From assembly GCA_947646735.1 (NCBI GenBank), contig CANTFK010000173.1, positions 212,138-276,137 on the forward strand: 64,000 nt of DNA, written 5' to 3'. Source of the stretch: Peronospora farinosa (taxonomy: Eukaryota > Oomycota > Peronosporomycetes > Peronosporales > Peronosporaceae). The translations under genes were made by a program, and so were the position numbers. The notes beneath the pieces were generated by a model, which saw only the letters and a list, made by a program, of their open reading frames with translations, was not told where the DNA came from and did no database searches. Positions 1-11,056 of the stretch are shown here, one piece after another (position 1 is the first letter of the stretch; the number at the start of each line of letters is the position of its first letter).

Positions 1-4
1 ACTG

Positions 5-445
5 GTGGAGCTCCACGATGCCTACGTAGACGCATCACGCCAGAGTTTGTGGGAGGACCGGCACCGTCTTCATTTCTCCATAGCTCTTCGTTCCGGCAGT
101 GCGTACATCTCCCTCATTTACAACGCCAGGAAAAAACGACGGGCCAAGGCGACACAGGCTTGGATGGGAGTGCTGAAGAAGGTCCTGCAGGGGATGGTAG
201 CAGGTCACTGTGACTTGGACATCCTGCTGGACCCCTTCTTCCAGCCCGTTACCCCCACGCGTCAACTGTCTTACTGGGCCCCAAGGGTCAACCAGGAGAG
301 TTCTCAACCGGGGCTTATGGAGGCGTTGCAGGTGGTGGATGATGTCGAACCGTGGCGCATCTTTTACCACAAGAACATCCACGAGCATCCCTCTTTCGGG
401 GTTCCCCGTCTCCATGGCAAGTTTTCTCCACCCGACACCGCCTGA
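5..445 (+). CDS. Unrecognised open frame at the window edge (possibly a gene 3' end)
   Basis: A 146-codon frame is open from the first bases of the window and ends at a stop at 443-445. It opens with GTG, not ATG, so if real it is the 3' part of a gene that starts outside the window. The composition looks protein-like (WEDRHRLHF, EPWRIFYHKNIHEHPSFG), but I recognise no family or domain. It lies just outside the 3' side of the minus-strand gypsy element, in the place where that element's 3' LTR would be expected, so it may also be chance coding within repeat DNA. No function is proposed. Confidence 0.22.
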   Translation: MELHDAYVDASRQSLWEDRHRLHFSIALRSGSAYISLIYNARKKRRAKATQAWMGVLKKVLQGMVAGHCDLDILLDPFFQPVTPTRQLSYWAPRVNQESSQPGLMEALQVVDDVEPWRIFYHKNIHEHPSFGVPRLHGKFSPPDTA

Positions 446-707
446 GGGTTATCACTAGCTTTAAGTGCATCCTTAATAAGCTGAGATAATGCCATTTTAC
501 CTCGAAATCCCTAGCACATTCTCGATTTTCCTCTTTGGTGCCATATCTTAGGTAGGTAGTCCCTCGGTGTCCTCTACAGGTTAGCAATACTTCACTCTTT
601 TGTTCTGCTGCACTTCTCGAATACATGACTTGACCAATTTCTGTGCATGCAACAAATACCACCTCCTTCTTGCATCGTCTTGGCCTTCCCAAGACAAACT
701 CTCCCCT
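446..707. other. Possible start of the 3' LTR of gypsy element 1
   Basis: Read on the minus strand, the chromodomain frame ends at 708 and a purine-rich run (GAGGAGTAGAGGGGAGAG, about 698-715) is followed by TGTCTTGGGAAG. That is how a polypurine tract followed by a 3' LTR would look. I found no matching second LTR near 8.4-9.4 kb, so the LTR assignment is unproven. Nothing else is recognised here. Confidence 0.3.
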
Positions 708-1508
708 CTACTCCTCATGGCTCTGCATCACCTCAAAACGATTCCGAGTGACTTGCCTGCGTTCGTAGTCCTCCAGTAGTCCACCGCAATTGAGGTCCAC
801 CTCGTCTACCCACGACGGATCGGAGTATCCTTTCCACTGCACCAGGTATTCACATTGAATACGACCATACCGAGTTTTTCTTCCCATGCGCTTGTCAAGA
901 ATCATCTCCACTTCATACTCATTGTCTTCCAATTCTGCATCCCAGCTATCCTCTGGTAGCAGGGCTTCGTCAAAATCCACTCGATCTGTTTCGTCCACCA
1001 CCAACACCGTATTTGGTCTGTCGGGATATTGCCGAACTAGCTTCAACTTCGAAAGGTGGACCAACGGGTAAATGCGGTAATCGGTCCCACTGATATCCAG
1101 GCGAGCTGCATGGTCCCCCACCATCTCTCGTACTCGGAATGGACCATGCCATAGGTGGGCCAATTTTCGGGCATAGCCTTCCTTGACCCGGTCTAGATAC
1201 AACCACACCTGAGATTCTGCCTCAATCATGCTATCCGTCACCTCTTCATTGTGGATCTCGGCTCGACTTTCCATTGCTGATCGCAATAACTCGTTGAATT
1301 GTTCCCTTGCCCGGCGATACTGTCGCTGTACGCCATATCGCCACCGGCGGGGGTCACAGTCACGCCGCCTGGTACACCCAGCGGTATAGTGGCCTCCAAC
1401 GTGCTTCGTGCGTCCCAACCATGCACCAGGTAGAACGGAGTCTCTTTTCGGACCCGGTCCTGCGCCGTGTTCAGCGCAAATGTGAGCCGTTCCGCATATG
1501 TATCCCAA
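708..1508 (-). pseudogene. Element 1 integrase C-terminus with chromodomain
   Basis: The segment LWHGPFRVREMVGDHAARLD is the GPF/Y-type integrase C-terminal module. It is followed by a chromodomain, EYLVQWKGYSDPSWVDE. Chromodomains on gypsy integrases are known to direct insertion to modified chromatin. The N-terminal part of this frame overlaps the integrase core frame at 1238-1804 in a different register, so a frameshift between about 1240 and 1500 joins the two. It is a fragment of the pol polyprotein, not a host gene. Confidence 0.8.
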
Positions 1509-2110
1509 TCTCTTTGGTCCACCTCCGACACATACTTCTTGATAGCTCGGGTGATCGTCTGTACCATCCTTTCCGCAGTTCCATTGGCCTGCGGCCGGTA
1601 GGCCATTGTGGCCCGCTGCTTTTGCCCAATCATGCGGTTGAAAGCGCGAAAGAAATCCGACATGAAACTTGGTTCCCTGTCGTATTGGATCGCCTCACTG
1701 GCCCCAAACCTTCGAAATACACATTCTTCGTACCCTTCTGCCACGGTTTGGGCCGACCTCGACGAGTTTGCCTTAGCAATTACATAACCAGTAAACAGGT
1801 CCACTCATATCAACAGCTCCATGTTTCCCTTAAACGACTTGGGCAACGATGGAATATGATCCATCGCGATGACCTGGAATGGGTAGGTTGCCCGAACATT
1901 TCCTGGGGCCTTCCCTCGTAAGGTGGATCCACCTTTTCCGGTCTCACAGTCGACACAAGTACCAACGAAGCGCTGTACACTTCGAAACAACCCTCTCCAA
2001 TGGAAATGCCTTCGTATCCGCTGGTATGTGCGGCCGATTCCTTGGTGTCCCCCTTCAAGACTCTTGTGGTAATGGTGCAGAAAATCTTGTTGTAGGCTTT
2101 CGGGTATCAC
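1238..2110 (-). pseudogene. Element 1 integrase: zinc-binding domain and catalytic core, interrupted by TGA
   Basis: The first part (2110-1805) shows the HHCC zinc module (HHYHKSLEGGHQG ... CVDC) and the first core Asp (AMDHIP). A TGA at 1805-1807 stops the frame, and the same frame continues directly with DLFTGYVIAK, QYDREPSF (second Asp) and GTAERMVQT (Glu). The stop is easily explained as a Trp TGG changed to TGA. The frame entering from the RT region overlaps a TAG at 2110-2112, so a one-base shift also separates integrase from RT/RNase H. Confidence 0.8.
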
Positions 2111-4578
2111 TAGCCGGATCCACCCATCGCGATCCTCTTAAGCTGTCCCCAGACCCGGGCAATACAATAGAAGTCCGTCCTCATCCAAAGCGTAATTCGT
2201 CTCGATCTTGCCGCATGCCAACGCCATAAACCGCTCCATTCACCCCGTAAATAGAGCTTCAAATCCCGTATCCACATTTCTTCGTCTTGGGCAGCCGAAA
2301 TTCGCTCAATTCGTATCCGTTGCACCACCTCTTCTTGCACAACCTCTGTCGGCATCCTGGACCGGACCCGAGACCTCGCGACAGCCGTAATTCGCATTGC
2401 TGGGATGGAATTCTTGGGTACCAAGAGTTCAGGCAGACGATTAATCTCTTCGAGGTCTTTCCACTCTTCCTCAGGTATTATTTCGACCCCTCGTTGCTGT
2501 TGCAGGGCCGCGTTAGCGAGACGGTCTGCACTTTGGTTCCATTCGCGCTTCATGTGTAGAAACTCGTGAGCGGGCCAGGACCTGAGTTTTTCCAGGGCCT
2601 CCTCCCGTCGTACTGTCAGGCCCTGCGCCTTACACTCGATTTCTCCTCGCATCTGTCGCACGACCAGGTTAGAATCTCCACACACTACTAGACGTCTACG
2701 CTCCAGGTTCTCCAGTAGAAGGAAGCCCAACAATAGGCCTTCATACTCTGCCTCATTTACTGTCGCTTCAGTCAAATACTGGGAAGCAGCGGCGACTACC
2801 GTCCATTCCGGGAGTTGCCACACAATAGCACTGCAGACTCCTCCCCCACGCTTAACTCGTGCAGACCCATTGAAACTGACCACGTACAAGACTTCCTCAG
2901 GTTCGACTGTAGGAGGAACCACCGTGATAGCTTGGCGCGGATGTCTCTTGGGGGCGATTGAAGATAGAATAGAGTCCACATTTTCGCGAGGCGTAATGCT
3001 TGCCGCTAATGTTACCAGTATTTCATCTTCGCCCTTATTGCACTTAACCACTTCTAACGTCCATTGAGACAGGAGTGCAGTCCAGTTTCCCAGGCGACCT
3101 TGTAGACCCGGTGACCGGACTATCCACGCCAGCGTTGAGTGTCGGGTCAAGACCTTAAAAGGTCGGGTGACCAGTGACGTGTAACAAAGGTTCAATATTC
3201 GCAATAGCACCAGCACTTCCTTGTCCACCAGCCCATAGTTGATTTCGTTTGGCTTCAAAGTCCTATTCGTGAAAGTTACCGGCATATACACCCCTTCATA
3301 TTCCTGCACCAGGGATGCCGAGATGGCCCACTCGCTAGCATAGACAATAATGACGGGTTCCCGGTCTGGATCAAAATGGCGGAGGATTGGGGCAGTGGCG
3401 ATCTTATTCTTTAACATAGCAAATGCTACCTGCACCCGGGCCCATCGGTCCTCCTCCTGGTCATCTCCCTGTATGTCCCCAGTCCTGCTTATCCGGTTTC
3501 GTAATACGTGGTAATCCACTTCCCTTAGTTCGTACAGGATGGATGCATAAATGGCGTAGTCATCCAGGAACCAACTGTAATAGTTAAGACTCCCGAGAAA
3601 CGACTGCATAGCTTTCAGGGTAGTGGGCAACGGTAAGTCCACCAAGGACTGAAGGTCCTTAGGGTGGGCCTCCAGCCCTTCCGCTGATACTTGGTGGCCA
3701 AGGTAATCTACCTTTTGACAGCCCCATGAGCTCTTAACCGCGCTGATCGATAAGTTCCACTTGTCACACACCTCCAAAAGTCGTTCCACTTTCACGCATA
3801 AGTCATCCCATGACTCCGAGATCACCAAAATGTCGTCGATATAGGACCTACGTCCTAATATAGACTTCTTGAGGTCTCCCTCTGGATGGCCCACCTCGAA
3901 CAGGTCCTCTGGTTTGTCAGATCCCGTCTCTGAGGAAATCGTAAGAAACCCATATAAAGCATTATCCAACAGCCGCTGATAGATCTGCGGCGCATTCTTC
4001 AGTCCAAACGGCATTCGTCTCCACTCAAAAAGTCCGAGCGGGGTTACAAACGCCGAGATTAAACGAGCTCGTTCAGTCATGCTGGCCACCCAAGAACCGC
4101 TAGCCATATCCAGTGAGCAGTACCACAGGGCCTTATCTAGGTCTTCCAGCAACTCATTCACGAGAGGCATAGGATACATTATAAGCCGCGGTAAATCATT
4201 CACCATCCGGTAGTCAATGCACAGCCTTATATCCACCCCATTCTTCTTGACAATAATTACAATTGGACTGGCCCATGGGGAGGTGGAATGCTGGATTATC
4301 TTGGATGACAAGAGGCCTTTTATCAGGTCTGCCAGCTTCTCCCTAAATTGAGGGGCCACCTTCCGTACCCGTTGGGCGATTGGCCGTGCGTTCCCAACAT
4401 CAATGTCGCACACTGCTCCTCGAGCCGCCGGGGGTAATGCATTACCTTTTCCCATCAGCAAATTTCGTTTTCTCCATATTATCTGGCGGAGGCGGTCTAC
4501 CCCCTCCTTTGGGTTATCACCGGGGTCTGTGATCTGGATGTCTTCCAACATAAATTCGTTTGTAGATGGGATGACCAC
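2110..4578 (-). CDS. Element 1 reverse transcriptase with two RNase H domains (pol fragment)
   Basis: 822 open codons. RT motifs are present: DIRLCIDYRMVND, the first catalytic Asp in YCSLDMASG, MPFGLKNAPQIYQ, and the YIDD active site (SYIDDILVIS). The Ty3-type RNase H follows (VIIVYASEWAISASLVQ ... DKEVLVLLR ... LTRHSTLAW); its catalytic positions are eroded (first Asp now Glu, a later Asp replaced by His). A second RNase H of the archaeal-like type follows (SFNGSARVKRGGG ... NEAEYEGLLLG ... GDSNLVVRQM ... NQSADRLANAAL). An additional archaeal-like RNase H is known from some plant and oomycete LTR elements. In this copy its DGSAR motif reads NGSAR, so the first metal-binding Asp is lost. The frame is joined to dead neighbours on both sides. 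Confidence 0.88.
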   Translation of the reverse strand: MVIPSTNEFMLEDIQITDPGDNPKEGVDRLRQIIWRKRNLLMGKGNALPPAARGAVCDIDVGNARPIAQRVRKVAPQFREKLADLIKGLLSSKIIQHSTSPWASPIVIIVKKNGVDIRLCIDYRMVNDLPRLIMYPMPLVNELLEDLDKALWYCSLDMASGSWVASMTERARLISAFVTPLGLFEWRRMPFGLKNAPQIYQRLLDNALYGFLTISSETGSDKPEDLFEVGHPEGDLKKSILGRRSYIDDILVISESWDDLCVKVERLLEVCDKWNLSISAVKSSWGCQKVDYLGHQVSAEGLEAHPKDLQSLVDLPLPTTLKAMQSFLGSLNYYSWFLDDYAIYASILYELREVDYHVLRNRISRTGDIQGDDQEEDRWARVQVAFAMLKNKIATAPILRHFDPDREPVIIVYASEWAISASLVQEYEGVYMPVTFTNRTLKPNEINYGLVDKEVLVLLRILNLCYTSLVTRPFKVLTRHSTLAWIVRSPGLQGRLGNWTALLSQWTLEVVKCNKGEDEILVTLAASITPRENVDSILSSIAPKRHPRQAITVVPPTVEPEEVLYVVSFNGSARVKRGGGVCSAIVWQLPEWTVVAAASQYLTEATVNEAEYEGLLLGFLLLENLERRRLVVCGDSNLVVRQMRGEIECKAQGLTVRREEALEKLRSWPAHEFLHMKREWNQSADRLANAALQQQRGVEIIPEEEWKDLEEINRLPELLVPKNSIPAMRITAVARSRVRSRMPTEVVQEEVVQRIRIERISAAQDEEMWIRDLKLYLRGEWSGLWRWHAARSRRITLWMRTDFYCIARVWGQLKRIAMGGSG

Positions 4579-4661
4579 AGGGATAACAGACCAATTTTTG
4601 TCGATATCTTCGGCACATAAATCTCCACTCTCGTGAACACAGACTTGGTCATCAGGAGTAT

Positions 4662-6098
4662 TTACTTCAGCCTTGATGACCGGTGGACCCTCTGCTGGGT
4701 GGGCCGATGGACCCTCCTCTGGGTGGACCGGTGGACCCTCCTCTGGGTGGACCGGGGTGGACCCTCCTCTGGGTGGACCGGTAGACCCTCCTCTGGGTGG
4801 ACCCTCTCCATGTCGGTCCTATCCTTCGATGATACTTCGTTGCCCACGCTAGCTCTAGATGGTTGACCTCTATCGAGGGACTCCCCTCCAGATTCCTGAT
4901 CTGATGGCAATGACTCAGGGTCCCTCATAACAGACTCTTGCACCGCGTTAATCACTGGCACTTGGGTCCCCGTCCGTAGCAACATTTTATGTGGAGTCGC
5001 GTACTGAGGTTTCTCGACCATCGGACCTTGGTATACTTCTTCTTGAGTGGTTTCTGCATCCTCCTCGTCGGTGGTTGCTTGGTAGGCTAGATTTTTCCAT
5101 TCAGCGTACCTCCTAGAACCAACTGACACGAATCCTTGGGCCTGGGGGACCCGGTCCTTAGCCAGCCAAATGCCCAACTTGGTATCCTCGTGTAAGATCA
5201 GGTCCTTGCCACTCACATTGGTGACCCTCAAGAATTGGCGATGTCCATGTCGTTGGGTCATCGTAGTTACCCTGTCTCCACGGGTCATCCATAATCTCCA
5301 CTGTTCCGACGTAACCCTCTTCAGCGGAACCTCGACATATTTTGTTGCCGGTAAATTCGCGTACTGGCCCAATTTTACCTCAGAAATATGGCCGCTATAC
5401 AAGGTCTTGCGACCTGTCAGCTGTATTCGAACTCCGTCTGTCAAGCAAATAGTTCCGTTCGCCATGTCCAAGCGAATTCCAGCTGGCACCATAAAGTCCA
5501 TTCCTAGTAGCACATCCTGGCCGGCATGGACCCGACCCACTCATTGAAGAATATACTAGTACACCATTCAGCGTTATCTTGATCTTCGTTCGCCCTTCCG
5601 TGGTGTAAACTGCTTCTCCAATGCCCACGCACTCTTGTTTTCGCTTGTGTTAATCTGGCAGCCTGCCTTACGAGCAAAGGCGATATCCAAAATAGATATC
5701 TCGGCACCAGAATCAAACAGTAGATTCGCACGAATATTGTTAACTTTCCCAGAGGCCTTGGCTTGCTTAAACCACTTTCCTGGGGCATCGTGTTTCCAGT
5801 ATCCTCTTGACTCTCCCGGCAATAAATCCAATGTCATCAGAGTCTCTCCTCGGGAATAAACATGAGGTACACACGCATTGGCCACAGCAGCAACATAATT
5901 AATGCAAAAGTCCGATGTATTTCCAATCAATTCATCCAACTTATTGACCTTCTCCACGGGGTGTTTCTCCACAAATGCATAAATGCAACAATTAGAACGC
6001 TCGGCTCGTACCAGATTCAAACCTGGCGAGCGTTCTGATTTAGCATCTCCTCCGCCGCCTCGGTCAGCTGTCCCGCGTGTTTGGTCGGGTTGAACCAC
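4662..6098 (-). pseudogene. Element 1 aspartic protease and linker, frameshifted
   Basis: Frame 6098-5574 ends with the retroviral-type aspartic protease motif LLFDSGAEISILD. A second piece (5628-5395) and a third (5540-4662) continue it, with the later protease landmark LLGMDFMVPAGIRLD near the start of the third. The register changes at about 5504-5630. After the protease comes a linker rich in acidic residues, and then a repeated HPEEG / STQRRVHR stretch produced by a minisatellite. Protease would process Gag and Pol; here it is broken. Confidence 0.75.
4685..4806 (-). repeat. Minisatellite inside element 1 pol (about 5 units of 24-26 bp)
   Basis: Five consecutive copies of a unit close to GGACCCTCCTCTGGGTGGAC plus a short variable end (plus-strand reading) lie between protease and RT. 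Most units are 24 bp; one is 26 bp, which changes reading frame, so the translated repeat switches from HPEEG-type to STQRRVHR-type. Confidence 0.85.
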
Positions 6099-6328
6099 TG
6101 GCGAATCAGATTGTAGAACTCATTCATCGGGCACTTGCCGACGTCATGAACATGATCGCAACCGCGACACACAAACAGGCAGTGGTCGGCTGGGTGACCC
6201 TTCCTTCCACAACACTCGCAAACGAGTCGCTTCCAACAGTCCAGATCCACATGCTTCCTAGATCCACAATGGGTACACTTTGTCGCGGGTGGCCCTGGGA
6301 CTACCTTTTGCCCCGGTCCCTCTGCCAT
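6017..6328 (-). pseudogene. Element 1 nucleocapsid with three CCHC-type zinc knuckles
   Basis: Three knuckles occur in a row: CTHCGSRKHVDLDC, CECCGRKGHPADHC and CRGCDHVHDVGKC. The first two fit C-x2-C-x4-H-x4-C; the third has one residue fewer before the His. These are the RNA-binding nucleocapsid motifs of Gag. The frame is separate from gag upstream (6585-6301 and 6701-6519 in other registers) and from the protease frame downstream, so Gag is frameshifted on both sides. Confidence 0.8.
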
Positions 6329-8380
6329 ACGTCGACTTCGGTCTGGCTCTGGGTCCTGATGGTCCGGGGGTCATCTGCGTTCCTCGCCCTACCAGTGTAA
6401 GGTTTACTCGCCGCCGCATAAATTCTTCTGAGGTCACCTTCTCCCTCAGGCCCACTGGAGCTGGACCCTTGGTCATTTTCACTTTCAGAAGTGGCTTGGG
6501 TGAATTGGACGGGTCTTCTCAGCTGACTCTTGGTGTGGTCTGGAGTGGTTGGGGCCTTCTGGCGAAACTTGCTGGACCCGAACAAGACCCTTCCTTGACG
6601 CGTCTTCGCTCTCTGACGAGCCAGCAGAAGTCATCTTCATCAGAAAATGTAAGCTGGTCCGCTAATTCTCGATCATCCAAGGTTTCCACGTAATGATCCA
6701 CGTGTTCACGCTTTACACTAGGGGGGTCCGCCCTTAATATCTAGCTTTGCCCTGAGCCCTGCCACGTTCAAACGGTACAGATATTCCAAGGGTGACTCAT
6801 CAATCCTCTCTCTGGCGTGATAATACTGTCGGGCCACCGAAACCCCCAAGCCGCATAATTGGGCTTGGAACTCTTGCAAAAGCAGTTTCCAATCAACGCG
6901 TACCGTTTGACTTAGTTATTGATACCAATTCTGAGCTCGACGTGTGAGCAGGGACCCAAAAATGAATCACTTCTCCTGTCTGGTGCCTGGTCTCGAAGGA
7001 AAGCCGTCTTTACCTTAGTGCTCCAGCTTCTGGCACGATCTTCATCGTGGTCCCTTCCGCTAAATTCCTTCAGATCCGACGAGGCCGATACCCTAATGTG
7101 TGGAACAACAGTAGGGGGCCCTCCTGCCGTAGCCGTGGCCATAGTCGCTCGCGCTGAAGTCATCGAGGAAGTCAAATCATCTGGGTCGTATTCATCATTG
7201 GTTGACCCCACAGACTCCATGTCTACATCAGGGATATCGCCTAGTGGTCATAGGCGCTCAATTCGCTGGGAGGACCTGGAATGAACTGGTCCTTTACCCT
7301 TCGTGGCGTGTCCCCTGTCCACTGCATCTTTTGTGGAGCCTTGCTATTCAAGGAACTTGGTCATCGCCTAATTAAAGTACGACTGGAGCGCGCTAGGGGA
7401 AACTGACTCAGTCTTTGTTTCCTGGTCCATTTTTGTCCCCATCAACCTTGGCTCCACTTTGCACCGGGCTTCCGTCTCCTCCTGCGCTTGGCACTGGACC
7501 CATGGGGTTGCTGTGTCCATATGGCCAGCTTCACGAATTCGTGCTTCCAACAACGCTGCACCAGCTGGACCCAGTTGCATTCGGTCCACCGTATCCATCA
7601 GGGCCGACATCATAGATGAGGTGGCCGATTCATATTGAGACCTTGGTGACGATTCACCGAGTGACCCAGCAGGAGAGCCCACACCAGGATCCACTACTCC
7701 TCCATCTTGACGGGTACTTCCTTTGGGGGGAACCCCCCCCCCCACTAACGTCTTGAGGTGACCATGCAGGTCACTAAGGTCTTCTTCAAGGTCTCGAACC
7801 CGAAATCGAAGAGGGTCTCAGCGGTGAAGTTCCCAGCATCCATCCCAGCTTCATGTAGCAGATTCATTACGGCCTTGAGGACCTCCAGGTCTGTGGTCGT
7901 GGTGGGAAGAGCCGTTATCGGACCGTGGACCTGGTCCATAAGCTTGACCTTGAGCGCCTTCATCACCGGGTCCAATCGAAGAAACTTCTTCAATTTATTC
8001 CTATGGTAGGCTTCTTCCAAATCTTCTTCTGTCCAGTCCTTACTAGCCACGCCTTGGCTCTCTCCCGACTCGTCCGTTGTGTCTCCGCCTCTCGGTGACT
8101 TCAACTTGGTATGCTTCTGCTTCTTTTGCTTGTTCTTGGGCACCTTTGGCTCTTGAGTGGTAGGTTGGAAGACTTGTTTCGGGGGCCCTTGTTTTTTAGC
8201 TTTCGCTGTCAAACTTGGAATCCCTGGACCATAATATTTATCATGGCCCATGTTGTCTTCTTCAACGAAGACATAAGGGGGGGGATTTGGTGGATTTTCT
8301 TCATATTCCACCTTTACCTCAATCGCAGAGCTCCTCCCCGGGCTCTGCTGGTCTTCCAATCCTTCTTCCTTCTTGATCAC
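6300..8380 (-). pseudogene. Element 1 gag, in at least four broken frames
   Basis: The N-terminal frame (8380-7745, starts MIKKEEGLEDQQ) is highly charged, with Lys-rich and acidic stretches and ends in a helical segment. It overlaps a second frame (7745-7368) at a run of nine Cs (about 7734-7742), a likely slippage indel. The third frame (7220-6912) contains KEFSGRDHDEDRARSWSTKVKTAF, the recognisable start of a retrotransposon Gag domain. Further pieces lie at 6701-6519 and 6585-6301. None of these is a stand-alone gene. Confidence 0.65.
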
Positions 8381-8726
8381 TGGCGATCCGGTTTCCAGTG
8401 TCTTGGTTGTCCCTTAGTCTATCTTGACCGTTGTCTTTTCTTCTTCGTAGGACTCACGGTGAAATCCCGCGTCTCCCGAAGTTCCGGGCACGCGCACCGT
8501 TGTGGTGGAGTGGATTCTCAAACAACGTAGGAGATCCACAAACACACACAGCGCCGGACTGCCGACTTACGGAGGGGGTACCCCGATACCGTGTCGCGTT
8601 GACCTTGGGTCTCACCTTGTGTACCCGTCGGTTTGGGTGGTCTTGCTCCTCGGTTAACGCAGAAGACTTAAACTTGGTCTTTGTATAAGACTTGGACTTG
8701 GTGGTCCTCGAGTGGATATACTTCAC

Positions 8727-9404
8727 TTGGGACCGGGTTTCTTGGGCTCAATCGACTTAGTCGAGAGCGATGCACCTCGTACTGCGTACCCCTTTGGTGG
8801 CTGACTGTTCTTGGTCCTTGGACCCCTTTGTGTTCTTCCCCGTAGGGAAACCGCTTCCTGTAGCGGGTCGTAGAGTGTTGACACTTACTTGACACCTCAG
8901 GCCAACTAGTCTGAGGTTCAACTTGCGCTGCTTGAGCCGTCTAACACCTGCTGGACGTCGGGGGCCAAAGGGTATCCCGCCCGGAAGAGTTGAAGCGACG
9001 GAGAAGCTTAGAAGGGCCGCTTAAAGCTGCCACGTGTAGTGCAAATTTGAGTGTGTTTATTTACCTTATTCTCTGTATGCTTTTCTTGCCAAACCCTAAC
9101 CCTTTGATCTGGATAGTGCCACGTGTCGACTCTTGGAGGAAGAACTGGCTCCTTGGTACCTGTACTTTCTGTAATCTTCGATATTCTGTGTACCGATTCT
9201 GCACCCTCGAACATTGGGCCCTGGTACCCCTGGGCCCCTGTACCCCTGTTACCTGGGGTCCACCTGTTACCTGGGGTTAACCTAAGCTGCCCTAGCAGCA
9301 CTGGTCCTTTGGTCTGTAGTGTAGGACATCCTAGTACCTTCTCCGAACATGGGACCTTGGACTAGTTCGGGGCCCTGGTCACTCCCTGTCACTCATTCAA
9401 GAGA
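8727..9404. other. Unassigned junction between elements 1 and 2
   Basis: No gene or LTR pair is recognised. Short imperfect repeats of a CCCCTGTTACCTGGGGTCCA type occur around 9190-9290. The 5' LTR of element 1 and the 5' end of element 2 should both lie near here, but neither terminus could be identified, so one or both were probably lost by deletion. Confidence 0.4.
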
Positions 9405-9938
9405 GTGACCGAGATCTTTCACGCCAATTATTATAATAACTACGAAGGGCCCCCCATTTCTCTGGCACTTCTCCACAGGCATATTGTGGTTGAGCAGGGT
9501 CTCCCACACGGGTTTACGGCGGCCGAGCAGGAGCTCCCGCATCAAGTGTCGACGGTCGAACTTGGGGTTTTCCCGTCTAGTGTTTCCGGCATCGTGGATG
9601 AAGACATTCAGTGCCTAGAGGGGAGGGGTGATGGTTTATCACCTGACTGCGGTTCGCCAGCTTCTAGTAGTGACTCGAAGCACGATGGGGGCAACAGCAC
9701 CTATAATTTAGCGTTGGAATGTGTCCACGCTATCGTGTACGTGGAAGGGAGTCCACAAAGGCGCCAATATATCGAGGTCGAGAGTCCTCCTCGTGATGCG
9801 TCTTCCATTACAAGCCTTCCAGGGCTTTCCTGGAAGCATTTCCTACGTGACCTTAAGGGAGATACTGTGGAACAAGTGTGTCTAATCACCAACGAGGTGG
9901 TTACGGTGGCGAACGAGGAGCATATGACGCGTCCTTGA
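9405..9938 (+). pseudogene. Element 2 linker between protease and RT
   Basis: An open frame of 177 codons with no catalytic motif. Its end (LSWKHFLRDLKGDTVEQVCLI) matches in position and pattern the pre-RT linker of element 3 (MTWDLFLSELKEGKIHEIVAP), which identifies it as the pol segment just before RT. The frame ends at 9938, and RT-type sequence resumes in another register (KAL.ESGNPVYDIAREYADVFP). There is no sign of an ATG start of its own. Confidence 0.55.
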
Positions 9939-9949
9939 AGCGCTGAGCC

Positions 9950-11056
9950 GAAGTCAGCGCGTGAAGAAAGGTTTGCATCACAGTCATGGAAGGCTCTGCG
10001 AGAGTCTGGTAACCCTGTCTACGACATTGCTCGTGAGTATGCAGACGTGTTCCCGTTCATGATCCCGGCTGAACTTCCTGCGGACCGTGGTGTTCGGTAC
10101 GAGATTGGTCTTGTGCCAGGGTCAAAGTATTGTGTGACACGGCAGTAGCCGTTGCCTCGAGATCAAGTAGAAGCTATTGACGCATTCTTTGAAGGTCGCC
10201 GCAAAGCGAGTCATGTGCGGGAGAGTATCTCACCACATTCGAGTCCAACCTTCTGCGTGAAGAAGGCTACAGGAGGCTGGCGGATAGTGCATGCGTTCAA
10301 TAAGTTGAATATGGACACTATTCCTGCGCAAACGCCAATTCCCAGGAAGGACATGGTGCTGAATTCCATGTCAGGAAGTGTCATCTTCAGTGCCATCGAC
10401 TTGACCGATGGCTTTTACCAGATTTTGATGCGCCCGAGCGATATCCAGCTCACCGTGGTGAGCACCCCGAGTGGAATGTTATGGGAGTGGCTGGTTATGC
10501 CACAAGGGTCGAAGAACGCTCCGGCCACTTTCAATCGCATGGTGTCTCAAGTATTGAGACCTCTTCGGAACTTTGCCCCAAGTTATTTTGACGATATCTT
10601 CGTCACAGTCGCGCCGAGGGCAACCTCAACGATGTCCAAGTTCACCTTCAACACTTAACATAGGTGTTTCAAGTTATGCGGGACCACAAGATGTACGCGA
10701 ATCTCAAGAAGTGTGTCTTTTGTGCACCGGAGATTCAGGTGTTAAGTTGCTATGTGAGTAAATCGGGAGTTCGAGCTGAATCAGCGAAGGTGTCGTCCAT
10801 CTGTTCTAGGCCCACTCTTAAGAACCCTACGGAGCTGCGCCAGTGGCTCGGCTTGGCTAATTATTTGAACAAGTATACGAAGGATTATGCTGGTTCTATC
10901 CAACTTTTATTGTCACTCTTGAAGAAAGACACCACGTGGTTGTGGCGTCCCGAGCACCAAGGCCTTCGAAGCAGTAAAGAAGAGCCTGGCGTCAGCGCCA
11001 ATGCTGGTACTACCAGACGACTCCAAGCCGTTCCACGTGGTTTTCGATGCCAGTGA
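9950..11056 (+). pseudogene. Element 2 reverse transcriptase, interrupted
   Basis: RT motifs are SPTFCVKKATGGWRIVHAFN, FSAIDLTDGFYQI (catalytic Asp), MPQGSKNAPATFNRMV and YFDDIFV (FDD active site). A TAG at 10146-10148 cuts the upstream part, the frame at 10152-10658 ends after the active site, and the thumb region (LRQWLGLANYLNKYTKDYAGS) continues in another frame (10664-11056). Frame-shifted and nonfunctional. Confidence 0.8.

Larger units (their letters stand above)
697..8726 (-). mobile_element. Element 1: degenerate Ty3/gypsy chromodomain retrotransposon with a second RNase H
   Basis: In minus-strand order (high to low coordinates) the region carries gag (about 8380-6300), CCHC knuckles (6328-6017), aspartic protease (6098-4662), RT with two RNase H domains (4578-2110), integrase HHCC and DDE core (2110-1238) and a chromodomain (to 708). 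This is the gag-PR-RT-RH-IN-chromodomain order of chromoviral Ty3/gypsy elements. The reading frame is broken at many places, including a -1 shift at 2110 and an in-frame TGA at 1805-1807, so the copy is dead, although the RT/RNase H part is still open for 822 codons. A 5' LTR was not found; the 5' limit is uncertain and may lie anywhere up to about 9.4 kb. Confidence 0.85.
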
